Positions 19,095 to 28,019 of a stretch of DNA of 64,000 nt are shown one piece after another. The stretch covers positions 186,001 through 250,000 of the forward strand of contig JBBQZZ010000001.1 in assembly GCA_038207265.1 (NCBI GenBank), given 5' to 3'. Position 1 is the first letter of the stretch. Every line of letters starts with the position of its first letter. The stretch comes from JACMLD01 sp038207265 (GTDB taxonomy: Bacteria; Bacteroidota; Bacteroidia; Chitinophagales; Chitinophagaceae). The notes under the pieces are model-generated. The model worked only from the letters and a program-made list of their open reading frames with translations. It ran no database searches and was not told where the DNA came from. The position numbers and the translations under genes are program-made.

Positions 19095-19127
19095 TTTTGG
19101 AACAGAGTCAGCCGCTGCTTAACTTTG
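19095..19127 (+). promoter_or_regulatory. Bacteroidota-type promoter for the GYF-domain gene
   Basis: TTTTG (19095-19099), 20-nt spacer, TAACTTTG (19120-19127): a near-ideal TTTG-N19-21-TAnnTTTG promoter. The 5' UTR would be about 100 nt to the ATG at 19232. Confidence 0.6.
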
Positions 19128-19231
19128 GTCCGATCCATCCACATTGAACTTCTGACTCAATTCTTACCCTTTAAGACAAATCATTTATCCTAATGAATGT
19201 TTTTTGTCATTTTACTTAACATGTGCTTTGT

Positions 19232-20611
19232 ATGAACCATTATCGTTTACTGAGGGATAATAAAGAATCCGGACCGTATACGCAGGAAGAAATAATCGCG
19301 AAAGGTTTTAAACCCTACGATTTAATTTGGGTGGAAGGGAAAAGTGCAGGCTGGCGTTATCCCAGTGAAATTTCAGAATTAAAATCATTTGCACCAATAA
19401 TTGAAGAACAGCCTTACGATAGGTTTTATAAAAAACCTACGCAACAAAAACACTCCAGGTTTGAAGACAGAACTTCTGTTACTCCTGTTTCTGTAACATC
19501 CATATTAAAGGATGACTGGAAAGAAAGAGAAGAAAAGCCGGCTCTTAAACCTGCAACCTACAGTATTATGCCGGTTACCGCCAGGCATATTCACGTAACG
19601 CTTCCATCTGGCAATAGCGTGAGCCTAACTAAGACAATAAAAAAAGAAACCAATGAAGAAAAGCCATTGTATCAATCTCTGATCACAACTGAAGATAAAA
19701 AAACTTCCTTTACAGAAAATATAACTGCGCCTTACAAAACTATATCAACACAAAACATTTTATCCGGTATCAAAGAACCTTTGAAAAACCAGAAACCGGC
19801 AGCAATCGTTGCAGAAAATATTGACAATAACACTACGGCTAAGTTTCAACATCCTGCTTACCCGGTAGCATCTCTTGCGGGGTATGAATGGACGACATTA
19901 CTGGGTTTATTTGTTGGAATAGCAACGCTGGTTGGATTAGGAATAATGATTGGTCTTTCGATCAGCCGTTCAAATAATGAAGCGATACTGGCTGCTGCAT
20001 TGGCTAAAAAAAACATGCCTGCTTTAAAACAACCTGCTACCAATAGCAGCCAGATTCCGGTAATAAAAGAAGATAAGCCCACTGATGACCTTAGTACTGC
20101 TAACAGTACAAAACAACCGGCCACCGATGAGAACAAAGCATTAATTAGAAATGCAGTTATTAAAAGCAACTCACCTTCCGCCACAGCCGAAGGTCAGGAA
20201 CCTGAAAATAACAAACGAGAGAATATTCCAGGCAACAATGGATCAGATAACCCGTCAAAGGATGCTTTGAAAAAACCAGTTATTACGCCTTCTTTTGAAT
20301 TGTTATCCAGTCAGCTGAATCTTACAACACATGGTTTTAAAGTAGGTGCTTTTGGAGGAATTTCCGAATTGCAATGTACACTGGTGAATGATTCAAAATT
20401 TACGCTGGATATGGTTGAAGTATCCGTTCAATATATACAATCAAATGAAAAAGTTTATAAAACTGAAATTCTTTCATTCAACAATATTGCGGCAGGAACA
20501 CAGGTTACATTAATGGCACCAAAAAGTTCCCGCGGCATCAAAGTAACCGGTAAAATTACTAAGATCAATTCCAAAGAATTTGGGTTATTGAATACTACCG
20601 TCAAGTCTTGA
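19232..20611 (+). CDS. GYF_2-domain membrane protein
   Basis: The N-terminus (about 1-50) is a GYF_2-type domain: HYRLLRDNKESGPYTQEE followed by a DLIWVEG and GWRYPSEI segment, a fold that binds proline-rich peptides. A long low-complexity Lys/Thr/Pro linker follows. One membrane helix lies near residues 217-245 (LGLFVGIATLVGLGIMIGLSI). A second disordered linker and a C-terminal beta-rich domain (about 355-459) complete it. The start at 19232 is chosen over a GTG three codons upstream. Topology suggests GYF inside and the beta domain outside. Function unknown. Confidence 0.82.
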   Translation: MNHYRLLRDNKESGPYTQEEIIAKGFKPYDLIWVEGKSAGWRYPSEISELKSFAPIIEEQPYDRFYKKPTQQKHSRFEDRTSVTPVSVTSILKDDWKEREEKPALKPATYSIMPVTARHIHVTLPSGNSVSLTKTIKKETNEEKPLYQSLITTEDKKTSFTENITAPYKTISTQNILSGIKEPLKNQKPAAIVAENIDNNTTAKFQHPAYPVASLAGYEWTTLLGLFVGIATLVGLGIMIGLSISRSNNEAILAAALAKKNMPALKQPATNSSQIPVIKEDKPTDDLSTANSTKQPATDENKALIRNAVIKSNSPSATAEGQEPENNKRENIPGNNGSDNPSKDALKKPVITPSFELLSSQLNLTTHGFKVGAFGGISELQCTLVNDSKFTLDMVEVSVQYIQSNEKVYKTEILSFNNIAAGTQVTLMAPKSSRGIKVTGKITKINSKEFGLLNTTVKS

Positions 20612-20922
20612 TCCTTATGCCACCAGGCATTTAATTTTAATGATCGTTTTTCCACAATCAGGGTGATTGGCACAGTAGTTGAAATTGCAATGAGGCAAAT
20701 TTGCGATTTCCATTAAGTTACCCGCTGATTACTGCCCTAGCGCCGGATAATTTTCATCCATATTTTTATTCGTAAAAAAATAAATTATACTTCACTAACC
20801 ATTCGCATTATTTCCCTATGAAAGTGGATAGCTGGTTGCTTAAACGACCGGCTATTATTTTTTCCGCGGGCTTCATGCTTTCTACTTAAAAAACTAACTT
20901 GCAATACATTCAACTATCCGTG
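20612..20922. other. Intergenic region GYF gene / saccharopine-reductase-like gene
   Basis: 311 bp, AT-rich. The only recognisable element is the hairpin at 20828-20863. A 23-codon ORF (20818-20889) overlaps that hairpin and looks accidental. Confidence 0.5.
20828..20863 (+). terminator. Intrinsic terminator or attenuator-like hairpin
   Basis: ATAGCTGGT (20828-20836) pairs with ACCGGCTAT (20847-20855, one T-G wobble), followed by ATTATTTTTT. It lies 217 nt past the GYF gene stop and 60 nt before the next start. It could terminate the upstream transcript or attenuate the downstream one. Confidence 0.55.
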
Positions 20923-22437
20923 ATGAATAAAAACATACTTCTTTTCGGTGCAGGCAAATCGTCTGCCTGTTTGATAGATTATTTACTCAAAGAAGCAGCG
21001 TTAAACAACTGGCAGCTCATAATTGCAGACAGCAACCTGGAAGCTGCGGTTTCAAAAGCCGGCGGCAGTATATATGCAAAAGCAGTTTCCATTAGTGTGG
21101 AAGACGATGAAGCCCGGAACGAACTGATTAAATTGGCTGCCATTGTGATATCGCTGTTACCAGCAGCACTGCATTACCTGGTAGCAAAAGATTGTGTACA
21201 ATTTGAAAAAAATCTGCTGACTGCTTCCTATGCAGACGACAACATAAAAAGCCTAGCAACTTCTATAGCAGAAAAAAAACTTCTTTTTTTATGTGAGATG
21301 GGACTTGACCCGGGAATTGATCACATGAGTGCTATGCAACTGATCCATCACATACAGGATCAACAGGGCGTTGTAAATTCTTTCAAATCACACTGTGGTG
21401 GATTGGTAGCTCCGGAGAGTGATGATAATCCATGGCATTATAAAATTAGCTGGAACCCGCGAAATGTTGTAATGGCTGGTAAGACCGGTGCGGTGTATAA
21501 AGAAAACGATGAAATTGAAAAAATGAGTTATGATAATTTATTTGATTCCAGCAGGGTTGTAGATATTCCGGAAATTGGGTACCTGGCCTGGTACCCAAAC
21601 AGGGATTCGCTGGGTTATATCAATTTGTACCAACTGAATTCTGCACATACATTTATCCGCACTACACTTCGGTATCCTGAATTTTGTTTTGGGTGGAAAC
21701 ATATCATTGATTTGAAACTGACAGATGAAACCATTCAATACGAAACCAATGGCATGTCACTGCAACAATTTTTTAAACTTCATTTTGACAACCACGGTTT
21801 TTCCGATTGGCTGGAAAAAAAGCTCATTGGTAAATTTGATAAGACTAAGCAATTGCTTGAAAAATTAATGCAATTGATAGAAACGGAGAAAGGGGCCGGA
21901 CCCGGTGACAAGATAGCGATGCAGGAATTTATGATGGTTGACGAAGCGGGCCAGCTGGCAGATATAAATCTTGAAGCAGTAAAAAATACAGCAGCTGCAA
22001 CAGTTGCGGGCCAGATGCATGAAGCCAATCTCTCCATGAAACAATTGTTTTACCTGGGAATGGATGACGATGAAACCATTATTAACAAAGGAAAATGCAG
22101 CGCAGCCGATGTATTACAATTTGCGCTGGAGAAAAAATTGGAACTACGTCCCCAAGATAAAGACATGATTGTAATGCTGCATGATATTGAATATAGTGTA
22201 GGGAATAAAACTTTTGTGGTGAACAGTCACCTGGTGGTTAAAGGTGAAGACAACCTGCGCACTGCTATGGCAAAAACAGTGGGCCTTCCAATTGGAATTG
22301 CAACAAAGCTTATTCTGCAGGGGAAATTATCTTTGACCGGTTTGCACATTCCTGTTATTCCTGAAATTTATGAACCCATTTTAAAAGAACTTGCATGGCA
22401 CGGTATCAAATTTAATGAAACATTCAGGCAACTATGA
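20923..22437 (+). CDS. Saccharopine dehydrogenase/reductase-like protein (LYS9 type)
   Basis: A 504-residue protein with an N-terminal Rossmann motif (FGAGKSSA, about 7-14) and the saccharopine dehydrogenase C-terminal domain. The CEMGLDPGIDHM motif near residue 125 and CGGLVAPESDDNPW near 160 are typical of saccharopine reductases acting on the alpha-aminoadipate semialdehyde/glutamate-linked intermediate. In Bacteroidota the family is usually linked to lysine degradation. No partner lysine-ketoglutarate reductase lies nearby. The start at 20923 follows the Rossmann strand; a TTG 24 nt upstream is less likely. It overlaps the cupin gene by 4 bp. Confidence 0.88.
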   Translation: MNKNILLFGAGKSSACLIDYLLKEAALNNWQLIIADSNLEAAVSKAGGSIYAKAVSISVEDDEARNELIKLAAIVISLLPAALHYLVAKDCVQFEKNLLTASYADDNIKSLATSIAEKKLLFLCEMGLDPGIDHMSAMQLIHHIQDQQGVVNSFKSHCGGLVAPESDDNPWHYKISWNPRNVVMAGKTGAVYKENDEIEKMSYDNLFDSSRVVDIPEIGYLAWYPNRDSLGYINLYQLNSAHTFIRTTLRYPEFCFGWKHIIDLKLTDETIQYETNGMSLQQFFKLHFDNHGFSDWLEKKLIGKFDKTKQLLEKLMQLIETEKGAGPGDKIAMQEFMMVDEAGQLADINLEAVKNTAAATVAGQMHEANLSMKQLFYLGMDDDETIINKGKCSAADVLQFALEKKLELRPQDKDMIVMLHDIEYSVGNKTFVVNSHLVVKGEDNLRTAMAKTVGLPIGIATKLILQGKLSLTGLHIPVIPEIYEPILKELAWHGIKFNETFRQL

Positions 22438-22781
22438 TTCCGTTTAAAATTGGATTGCAGGATGCAATAAATAAACTCCATCACCAGGAAGATAAAAAAC
22501 CCTTTGTTGTTGTAGCGAAGCACGGCAGCATGCAGGTAGAATATTTTGCGCCGAATATAACAGACACCCAAACGCCCCATCAACAGGATGAGATCTATGT
22601 GATTGCTTCCGGTCAATCAGATTTTTACCGCGATCACGATACCATTAAATGTAGTAAGGGTGATGTATTGTTTGTGCCGGCTGGAATGGAGCATCGCTTT
22701 GAAAATTTTTCTGTCGACTTCGCAACCTGGGTAATTTTTTACGGACCAGGTGGAGGCGAAAGCAGTGCGTTATTATTTTAG
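22434..22781 (+). CDS. Cupin-domain protein
   Basis: A 115-residue single cupin barrel. Metal-ligand residues fit the motif: TPHQQDEIYVIASG, near residue 45, supplies His and Glu, and GDVLFVPAGMEHRFEN, near 80, supplies the second His. It overlaps the upstream gene as ATGA (22434-22437), so translation is coupled. Its role is probably a small isomerase, dioxygenase or sensor in the same pathway. The 3' end overlaps cobB by 9 bp. Confidence 0.88.
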   Translation: MIPFKIGLQDAINKLHHQEDKKPFVVVAKHGSMQVEYFAPNITDTQTPHQQDEIYVIASGQSDFYRDHDTIKCSKGDVLFVPAGMEHRFENFSVDFATWVIFYGPGGGESSALLF

Positions 22782-23465
22782 TGTACTGAGCGCTGTTATC
22801 AAATCTGCAATTCCTTCCGAAGCCGGCTTTTCAATAGCAGTTAAATCTCTTGTTGATGAAGTATAGGGAATGGTTTTGTCGATGATAAATTTTGGAATGC
22901 CGGGTGAAGCAAAATGAATTAAACCGGCGGCAGGGTAAACAACCAGTGATGTGCCTATCACCACAAAAATATCCGCCATCCGTACAATGTCTGCTGCTTT
23001 TTCAATCAATGGTACAGGTTCTTCAAACCAAACAATATGCGGGCGCAATTGATAACCATCTGCCGCTTTATCACCCAATTGAATATCAGAACTTATTTCA
23101 TAAATCTCGTTCGTATTATTTTCACTTCTCATTTTAAATATTTCACCATGCAGGTGAAGTACATTTAAAACGCCTGCCCTTTCATGCAAGTCATCTATAT
23201 TTTGTGTGATGATACGGACATCAAAATCATTTTGCAATGCTGCCAGGCCCAGGTGAGCTGCATTGGGTTCAGCTTCCAATACATTCTTCCGCCGCTGGTT
23301 ATAAAATTCCAGTACCAATTGTGGATTTTTTTTCCATGCACGCGGAGTGGCCACGTCTTCAATATTGTAACCCTCCCATAGTCCGTCACTGTCGCGGAAA
23401 GTTTTCAAACCACTTTCAGCACTAATACCTGCACCCGTTAATACAACCAATTTCTTTTTTTGCAT
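22773..23465 (-). CDS. cobB: NAD-dependent protein deacylase, sirtuin class III
   Basis: A 230-residue sirtuin that removes acyl groups from lysine using NAD+. It has GAGISAESG (11-19), TQNIDDLH (87-94) and catalytic His106 (LHLHGE). Tyr55 and Arg58 (YNQR) form the Y-x-x-R pair associated with desuccinylase or demalonylase activity in CobB/SIRT5. The zinc-binding cysteines of most sirtuins are absent, as in related Bacteroidota proteins I recall. The start at 23465 is preferred over 23498. Its stop overlaps the convergent cupin gene. Confidence 0.94.
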   Translation of the reverse strand: MQKKKLVVLTGAGISAESGLKTFRDSDGLWEGYNIEDVATPRAWKKNPQLVLEFYNQRRKNVLEAEPNAAHLGLAALQNDFDVRIITQNIDDLHERAGVLNVLHLHGEIFKMRSENNTNEIYEISSDIQLGDKAADGYQLRPHIVWFEEPVPLIEKAADIVRMADIFVVIGTSLVVYPAAGLIHFASPGIPKFIIDKTIPYTSSTRDLTAIEKPASEGIADLITALSTLK

Positions 23466-23546
23466 CCCCAAAAATAAGTCTGACAGAGCAGCGTACAAAA
23501 CATTGATAAATTAACAGATTGAGTTAAAACGAAAAATGAGTTTCGC

Positions 23547-23720
23547 CGTATCTTCTCCACATTCGTTGCTTGAAAATAAATACATTGTTCTATGTCTACT
23601 TTACGTTCGTTGCATGAAATAAAAATACATTGCTCCTTATCTTCATTGCATTTGCTGTGTGAAATAAAAAATACGTTGCGGCTTATCTACTCTGCGTTCC
23701 CTGCGTGAAATAAAAACATT
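23547..23720. repeat. Degenerate tandem repeat, about four units of 45 bp
   Basis: Four imperfect copies sit between cobB and the EVE gene. The TGAAA(A)TAAA anchor recurs at 23571, 23615, 23660 and 23706 (spacing 44, 45, 46). Each unit has a CTTATCT-like stretch, a GCGTTCnnTGCnTGAAATAAA-like core and an ATACATTG tail. The units are too diverged, and lack the constant spacers, for CRISPR. They resemble intergenic 'gcgttc-ctgcgtgaaa' repeats I recall from Bacteroidota genomes. Confidence 0.7.
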
Positions 23721-23767
23721 CGCACAACAAAATAGATAAATTGTTGAACGATGCCCATGAAAAATAG

Positions 23768-24178
23768 TTACTTCTCCCCCGCCATTTCCATTATAATTTT
23801 CCATTCTGCAGGTTTCACTGTTTGCACAGATAGCCTGCCGATTCTTACCAAATCCATATTTGCCAATCGCTTATCGGCCTTTATCTGGGTTAAGGAAACT
23901 GGTTTTTTCAATTTTCGCGCGGGTTTGAAATCTACCGCCACCCAGTTAGGATCTTCTGATGTTGGATCCTGGTAAGACTCCTTTATCACTTTGGCAATTC
24001 CCACTATTTCTATGCCTTCGATACTGTGATAAAAAAAAACTTCATCTCCTTTCTTCATTGCCCTCAGGTTGTTCCTGGCGGCATAGTTGCGGACCCCATT
24101 CCAGACAGTTTGTTTATCTTTTTCCAGTTGTTGCCAGCTGTAAGCAGCCGGTTCCGATTTAATTAACCAAAATGCCAT
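23768..24178 (-). CDS. EVE domain-containing protein
   Basis: A 136-residue single EVE domain (PUA-like fold, thymocyte nuclear protein 1 family). The hallmark start FWLIKSEPAAYSW (3-15) and GVRNYAARNNLRAMKKGD near 30-47 are clear. EVE domains recognise modified bases in DNA or RNA. The start at 24178 matches the family N-terminus; the longer frame upstream to 24277 is not conserved-looking. A -7-like element lies 84 nt upstream (24262-24269). No restriction or modification genes are adjacent. Confidence 0.94.
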   Translation of the reverse strand: MAFWLIKSEPAAYSWQQLEKDKQTVWNGVRNYAARNNLRAMKKGDEVFFYHSIEGIEIVGIAKVIKESYQDPTSEDPNWVAVDFKPARKLKKPVSLTQIKADKRLANMDLVRIGRLSVQTVKPAEWKIIMEMAGEK

Positions 24179-24261
24179 GTGATGTAATTTGAAAATGAAA
24201 TTACATGAATTAGTATAATGTTTTGTGGAGTATGGCGCTGGTTTAAAAAATATTACAGGTG

Positions 24262-24269
24262 CAAATCTA
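24262..24269 (-). promoter_or_regulatory. Putative -7 element for the EVE gene
   Basis: On the minus strand TAGATTTG matches TAnnTTTG, but no -33 TTTG at 19-21 nt was found, so confidence is low. Confidence 0.3.
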
Positions 24270-24375
24270 AGATCCACCAGTTCCCGTATCTGGGTTGGTG
24301 AATTACATGTAATAACAACCCTGTGCCGGAAACTATTCTATTATTTTAAAAAAAATTATTAAAAGAATTAAACAA

Positions 24376-24945
24376 ATGAAATTTATAAAAACCATCGCAA
24401 TGTTCCTGGCAGTTGCTTCCATAGTGAATGCCGCCGAAGCGCAGGATAATATGTCCAAAGAAAAAACAGTAACCGTTGGTGGCGCACCAATGTATCCTTC
24501 TAAAAATATAATAGAAAACGCCATCAATTCTAAAGACCATACAACCCTGGTAGCTGCTGTAAAAGCAGCGGAGTTGGTTGAAACATTGCAGGGTGCCGGA
24601 CCTTTCACAGTTTTTGCGCCAACCAATGAAGCTTTTGATAAATTACCCAAAGGCACGGTTGAAAGCCTGGTGAAACCTGAAAACAAAGCAACGCTTACTA
24701 AAATTTTAACGTATCACGTTATTGCTGGTAAATTTGATTCAAAAGCGATAGCTGGACTCATTAAAGCCGGTGGTGGTTCTGCCAAATTAAACACTGTAAG
24801 TGGCGGCACATTGACCGCTTCAATGAAAGGCTCTAAGCTAGTGCTAACGGATGAAAAAGGTGGAATGTCTACGGTAACTATCAAAGATGTATATCAAAGC
24901 AACGGAGTAATACATGTTATTGACACTGTTGTAATGCCCAATTAA
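24376..24945 (+). CDS. Secreted fasciclin (FAS1) domain protein
   Basis: A 189-residue protein with a signal peptide (cleaved near residue 23) and one FAS1 domain (about 45-188). The H1 motif GPFTVFAPTNEAFDKLP near residue 75 and the terminal VIHVIDTVVMP are typical. FAS1 proteins act in adhesion or matrix interaction at the cell surface. A terminator follows at 24987-25016. Confidence 0.94.
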   Translation: MKFIKTIAMFLAVASIVNAAEAQDNMSKEKTVTVGGAPMYPSKNIIENAINSKDHTTLVAAVKAAELVETLQGAGPFTVFAPTNEAFDKLPKGTVESLVKPENKATLTKILTYHVIAGKFDSKAIAGLIKAGGGSAKLNTVSGGTLTASMKGSKLVLTDEKGGMSTVTIKDVYQSNGVIHVIDTVVMPN

Positions 24946-24986
24946 TTTAAATCGGTTGGTGTATAGTGGGATTTTTTCACACACAC

Positions 24987-25016
24987 AGGCCTACCTTTTC
25001 TACGGTGGGCCTTTTT
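24987..25016 (+). terminator. Intrinsic terminator after the fasciclin gene
   Basis: AGGCCTACC (24987-24995) pairs with GGTGGGCCT (25004-25012, one T-G pair), followed by a T-run to 25016. Confidence 0.75.
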
Positions 25017-25101
25017 ATTTCTATGTCATGAAAGTTTTGATCATTAAGCTTCAAACCAAAACACCAAAACAAAATCTTACATTCGCGTCAAATTAGTGCA
25101 T

Positions 25102-25356
25102 ATGGATTTGAACGCTCTTTTTTCACAGGCTGTTGCCTCCAGTAAGGATTTATCAGAAAAACCCAGTAACGATAGCTTATTGCAACTCTATTCCTTATTT
25201 AAACAAGCTACCCTTGGCGATGTAAATGGCGGCGCTCCCAACATGTATGATTTTGTTGCCAAGGCAAAATATGAAGCATGGTCGTCATTAAAAGGCAAAA
25301 CAAAAGAAGAGGCCATGCAGGAGTATGTTAACCTGGTGGAAAAATTAAAATCGTAA
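25102..25356 (+). CDS. Acyl-CoA-binding protein
   Basis: An 84-residue four-helix ACBP that binds long-chain acyl-CoA esters in the cytosol. The family motif LYSLFKQATLGDVNG near residues 28-43 and the KYEAWSSLKGKTKEEAMQEY segment are clear. The length is standard. The start is set at 25102 (ATG), two codons after a GTG. Prokaryotic ACBPs are uncommon overall but recur in Bacteroidota. Confidence 0.93.
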   Translation: MDLNALFSQAVASSKDLSEKPSNDSLLQLYSLFKQATLGDVNGGAPNMYDFVAKAKYEAWSSLKGKTKEEAMQEYVNLVEKLKS

Positions 25357-25390
25357 AATAAATCAATAGAAGGTTAATAGGTAATTGCGT

Positions 25391-26299
25391 TCAGGGTTGG
25401 ATAAACTGACGATACATATTGGCTATCTGATCCTGAATTCTCTGGTCGATCTCCGATAATAAATTTTCCCCCGACAGGTAATACTTTTTACTGCTTGCCA
25501 GTTCCTGAAGAATCTGCCGTTTTACATAAGGTTTGAATAAGTATTGCGTTGCAATGGAACCTGCTGTTATTTTTTTAATCCAATTGTGGACACGTGTTTT
25601 CCTGTAAAAGGGTATGAATGTTATTTCCGGGTTTTGAATATTAACAGACTGCAGCCAATCGCGCCACTTGAATTCCGAAACCAATTCACCTTCAGTATAC
25701 GGAGTAGTCAATATGAAACGATGCCAGGGTACCCGCAGAATGTCCGCAGCAATTGCACCATGCATTGCCTCGGTGATGAGTAATTTTGAAGCGGCAATTT
25801 CTCTCAGCGTAAACTCAACACCTTTTTCAGAACAGGGTGAAATGTAATGATATCCCAATTGCCTGCAAATTGCTTCCCAGTCAAAATAGTCAACAGAAAG
25901 GAAATATGGCATCACGCTGATTTCGTATTCTTTTTTAGTTTCTTTAAGATTATGGAAACCGTTCCATTGGCGCATCGCATAGGCCGCATCGGTGATGAAT
26001 TCATACTTGTTGTCAAGTACCTGTGCAGATAAAGGACCCCGGAGAAATTTAATTTCCATCAAAGGATCCGGTTTGAATAAATGATATGTTTCTGAAGGTC
26101 TCACACCCGAACCAAAAACTATTTTTCGCGAGTGCAGCAATTTATTTAAACCAGGACTATCATGCAGGAGGATTGTTCCAATACCCAGCAGGTATATTTC
26201 TTCGTTTGAATGAATGCCACTGAATAGCTTTGGCCACAACCATCCGTTGAGATCATCACCAAAATTATTTTTGCTTAATTCAATTGATACAAACTTCAT
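25391..26299 (-). CDS. Polysaccharide pyruvyl transferase family protein
   Basis: A 302-residue cytoplasmic enzyme. It has the N-terminal NNFGDDLN segment (11-18), a GIGTILL motif near 40, FLRGPLSAQVL near 85 and LITEAMHGAIAADILRVPW near 175-193. These match ExoV/CsaB-like pyruvyl transferases, which add ketal pyruvate from phosphoenolpyruvate to exopolysaccharide or lipid-linked sugars. It is next to a flippase on the same strand (33 bp) and close to a divergent glycosyltransferase, supporting a role in surface glycan synthesis. Confidence 0.87.
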   Translation of the reverse strand: MKFVSIELSKNNFGDDLNGWLWPKLFSGIHSNEEIYLLGIGTILLHDSPGLNKLLHSRKIVFGSGVRPSETYHLFKPDPLMEIKFLRGPLSAQVLDNKYEFITDAAYAMRQWNGFHNLKETKKEYEISVMPYFLSVDYFDWEAICRQLGYHYISPCSEKGVEFTLREIAASKLLITEAMHGAIAADILRVPWHRFILTTPYTEGELVSEFKWRDWLQSVNIQNPEITFIPFYRKTRVHNWIKKITAGSIATQYLFKPYVKRQILQELASSKKYYLSGENLLSEIDQRIQDQIANMYRQFIQP

Positions 26300-26331
26300 T
26301 TATTCATCACTTTTCAAACAGGATTAGCAAA

Positions 26332-27870
26332 TTAATTCCACAAGTTATTCTTGAGATTGGTTATAAATGTATTGAAAATCTGACGAAGTAAATTCCGCTC
26401 TTCAATGGTCAATCCATAAAAATAGAAGCCAGCCGAAAACACACTGGCCGATGCCATTCCCGTAAGAACGAATCTGTAATTGAAGTGTGTATAGCCAGTA
26501 ATTAAAAAACATACGCCGGTTGCCAATAAAACGGGTATGATTTCTTTTACAATCACTTTGTCCAGGTAATCACGAACGGATAATCCGGTCAGCTTTTTTG
26601 CAAAATATAACCTGGCAATGCAAGCGATCAATTCAATAACTGCGTAAGCTGCCAATACTGTGAAAGCGGGATATGACAATTTCAATAATACATAAGCCAG
26701 GGGGATATTGCTTAATAACAAAATTCCAACTACCAATTGGTACATTTTGATTTTACCTGTCGCTTGCAACGCAGCTTCCAATCCAATGGTTAACTGATTT
26801 GCCAGTGTCCCCAACAATATCAATCTGCAAAAGACAACCGTATTATCAGGAACATTTTTCAACCAGAACCGGAGTATGGCCTGCATTTCAAAAATGCATG
26901 GAATAGCAAAGAAAGCCAGTAAGAAAAAACTAAACTTGCTTGCAATCATTGAAAGACGAAGCATTCTTGGACGATTGACAGCACTTTCACTTTTGATGAT
27001 CTGTGGTTGTATGGCGCGTAACATATTTCTGGAAAAAAAACTCAACTGCGCCGCTACCTGGCCGGCGATACCAAATGCTGAATTGATGACTGCACCAAAA
27101 AACAAATTGAACAATATTGCCAGTCCCTCATACCTGCCGGATGCACAAAGAGCGCCAAACAAATTCCAGCCAGTGTAAGTGGTGATATCTTTTATCAATG
27201 GCAAATCACTGCCGCTAAAATTGCGGATTTTACAATCTTTGTATTTTTTCATACAATAAAATGCAATGCATATGAATCCAACAACAGCAATAGCGGTTGT
27301 AAAAATGCCATAAAAAACAAGTTTGTCAACAGTCAATCCGGATAACAAGACCGCTACGATAAATTTTAATATAATATCAATCGTATTGAACAGAGCAACC
27401 CAAAACATGTTCTCATGCGCTATGAGTAAGGTGGTAAAAGGCATAGACACAATACTAATAAATATCGTCAGGCACATACAATGATACAATAATATTGCAG
27501 CGTTTACGCGTTCTGCCGGTATGACTAAAAACTTATTGAAAAGAAATGCGTTTCCGGCTTCCAGGATCATAAACACCAACACCGCGGCTACGAGGTGAAG
27601 AAGAAAGATGTTACTGAAAATCTTTTCCTGCATTTTAATGTCCTCTTTCCCCTGGTAATAGGACAGGAATCTTTGCGTAGAAGATGACATGGCCGCACTA
27701 AAAAATGTAAATAGCGAAATAACTCCTGCTATGAGATTGAAAATACCGAAATCGACTACACCTAGCGCAGATAGTACCAGTCTTACCGTGTACAGTGAAA
27801 TGCCCATCGTCACAAAAACCCGGGCATACTGAATAAATGTGTTATAAACTACCCGGTTTGCAGGCTTCAT
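26332..27870 (-). CDS. Wzx-like polysaccharide/oligosaccharide flippase (MATE/MOP superfamily)
   Basis: A 512-residue integral membrane protein with 12-14 hydrophobic helices. It begins with the typical flippase N-terminus (NTFIQYARVFVTMGISLYT at 10-28) and SAMSSSTQRFLSYYQG near 60. It would move undecaprenyl-linked glycan units across the inner membrane. It lies upstream of the pyruvyl transferase on the same strand, so the pair is likely cotranscribed. Confidence 0.9.
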   Translation of the reverse strand: MKPANRVVYNTFIQYARVFVTMGISLYTVRLVLSALGVVDFGIFNLIAGVISLFTFFSAAMSSSTQRFLSYYQGKEDIKMQEKIFSNIFLLHLVAAVLVFMILEAGNAFLFNKFLVIPAERVNAAILLYHCMCLTIFISIVSMPFTTLLIAHENMFWVALFNTIDIILKFIVAVLLSGLTVDKLVFYGIFTTAIAVVGFICIAFYCMKKYKDCKIRNFSGSDLPLIKDITTYTGWNLFGALCASGRYEGLAILFNLFFGAVINSAFGIAGQVAAQLSFFSRNMLRAIQPQIIKSESAVNRPRMLRLSMIASKFSFFLLAFFAIPCIFEMQAILRFWLKNVPDNTVVFCRLILLGTLANQLTIGLEAALQATGKIKMYQLVVGILLLSNIPLAYVLLKLSYPAFTVLAAYAVIELIACIARLYFAKKLTGLSVRDYLDKVIVKEIIPVLLATGVCFLITGYTHFNYRFVLTGMASASVFSAGFYFYGLTIEERNLLRQIFNTFITNLKNNLWN

Positions 27871-28019
27871 ATTGCAGTCATCTGTAAATGTTGAACATTT
27901 TTAATGAAAATTAAAAATAGGCAACTTTTATTAATAAGCGATGTGTGAATCCGGAGGGTTTACTTTCCTCCTATTTATAAAATTTGCAGCGTTTGAATAC
28001 TTGAATTATTATTGTAGAG

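Larger units (their letters stand above)
18738..19231. other. Divergent intergenic region gyrA / GYF protein
   Basis: 494 bp between divergent starts. It holds a promoter candidate for each direction (18818-18825 minus, 19095-19127 plus). The middle part contains no ORF with protein character, no RNA gene and no recognisable repeat. Confidence 0.6.

Noticed and set aside
20818..20889. 23-codon ORF as possible leader peptide
   Set aside because: It merely spans the hairpin; no run of regulatory codons is present.
23547..23720. CRISPR array
   Set aside because: The units are diverged throughout, the spacing leaves no unique spacers between constant repeats, and no cas genes are present.
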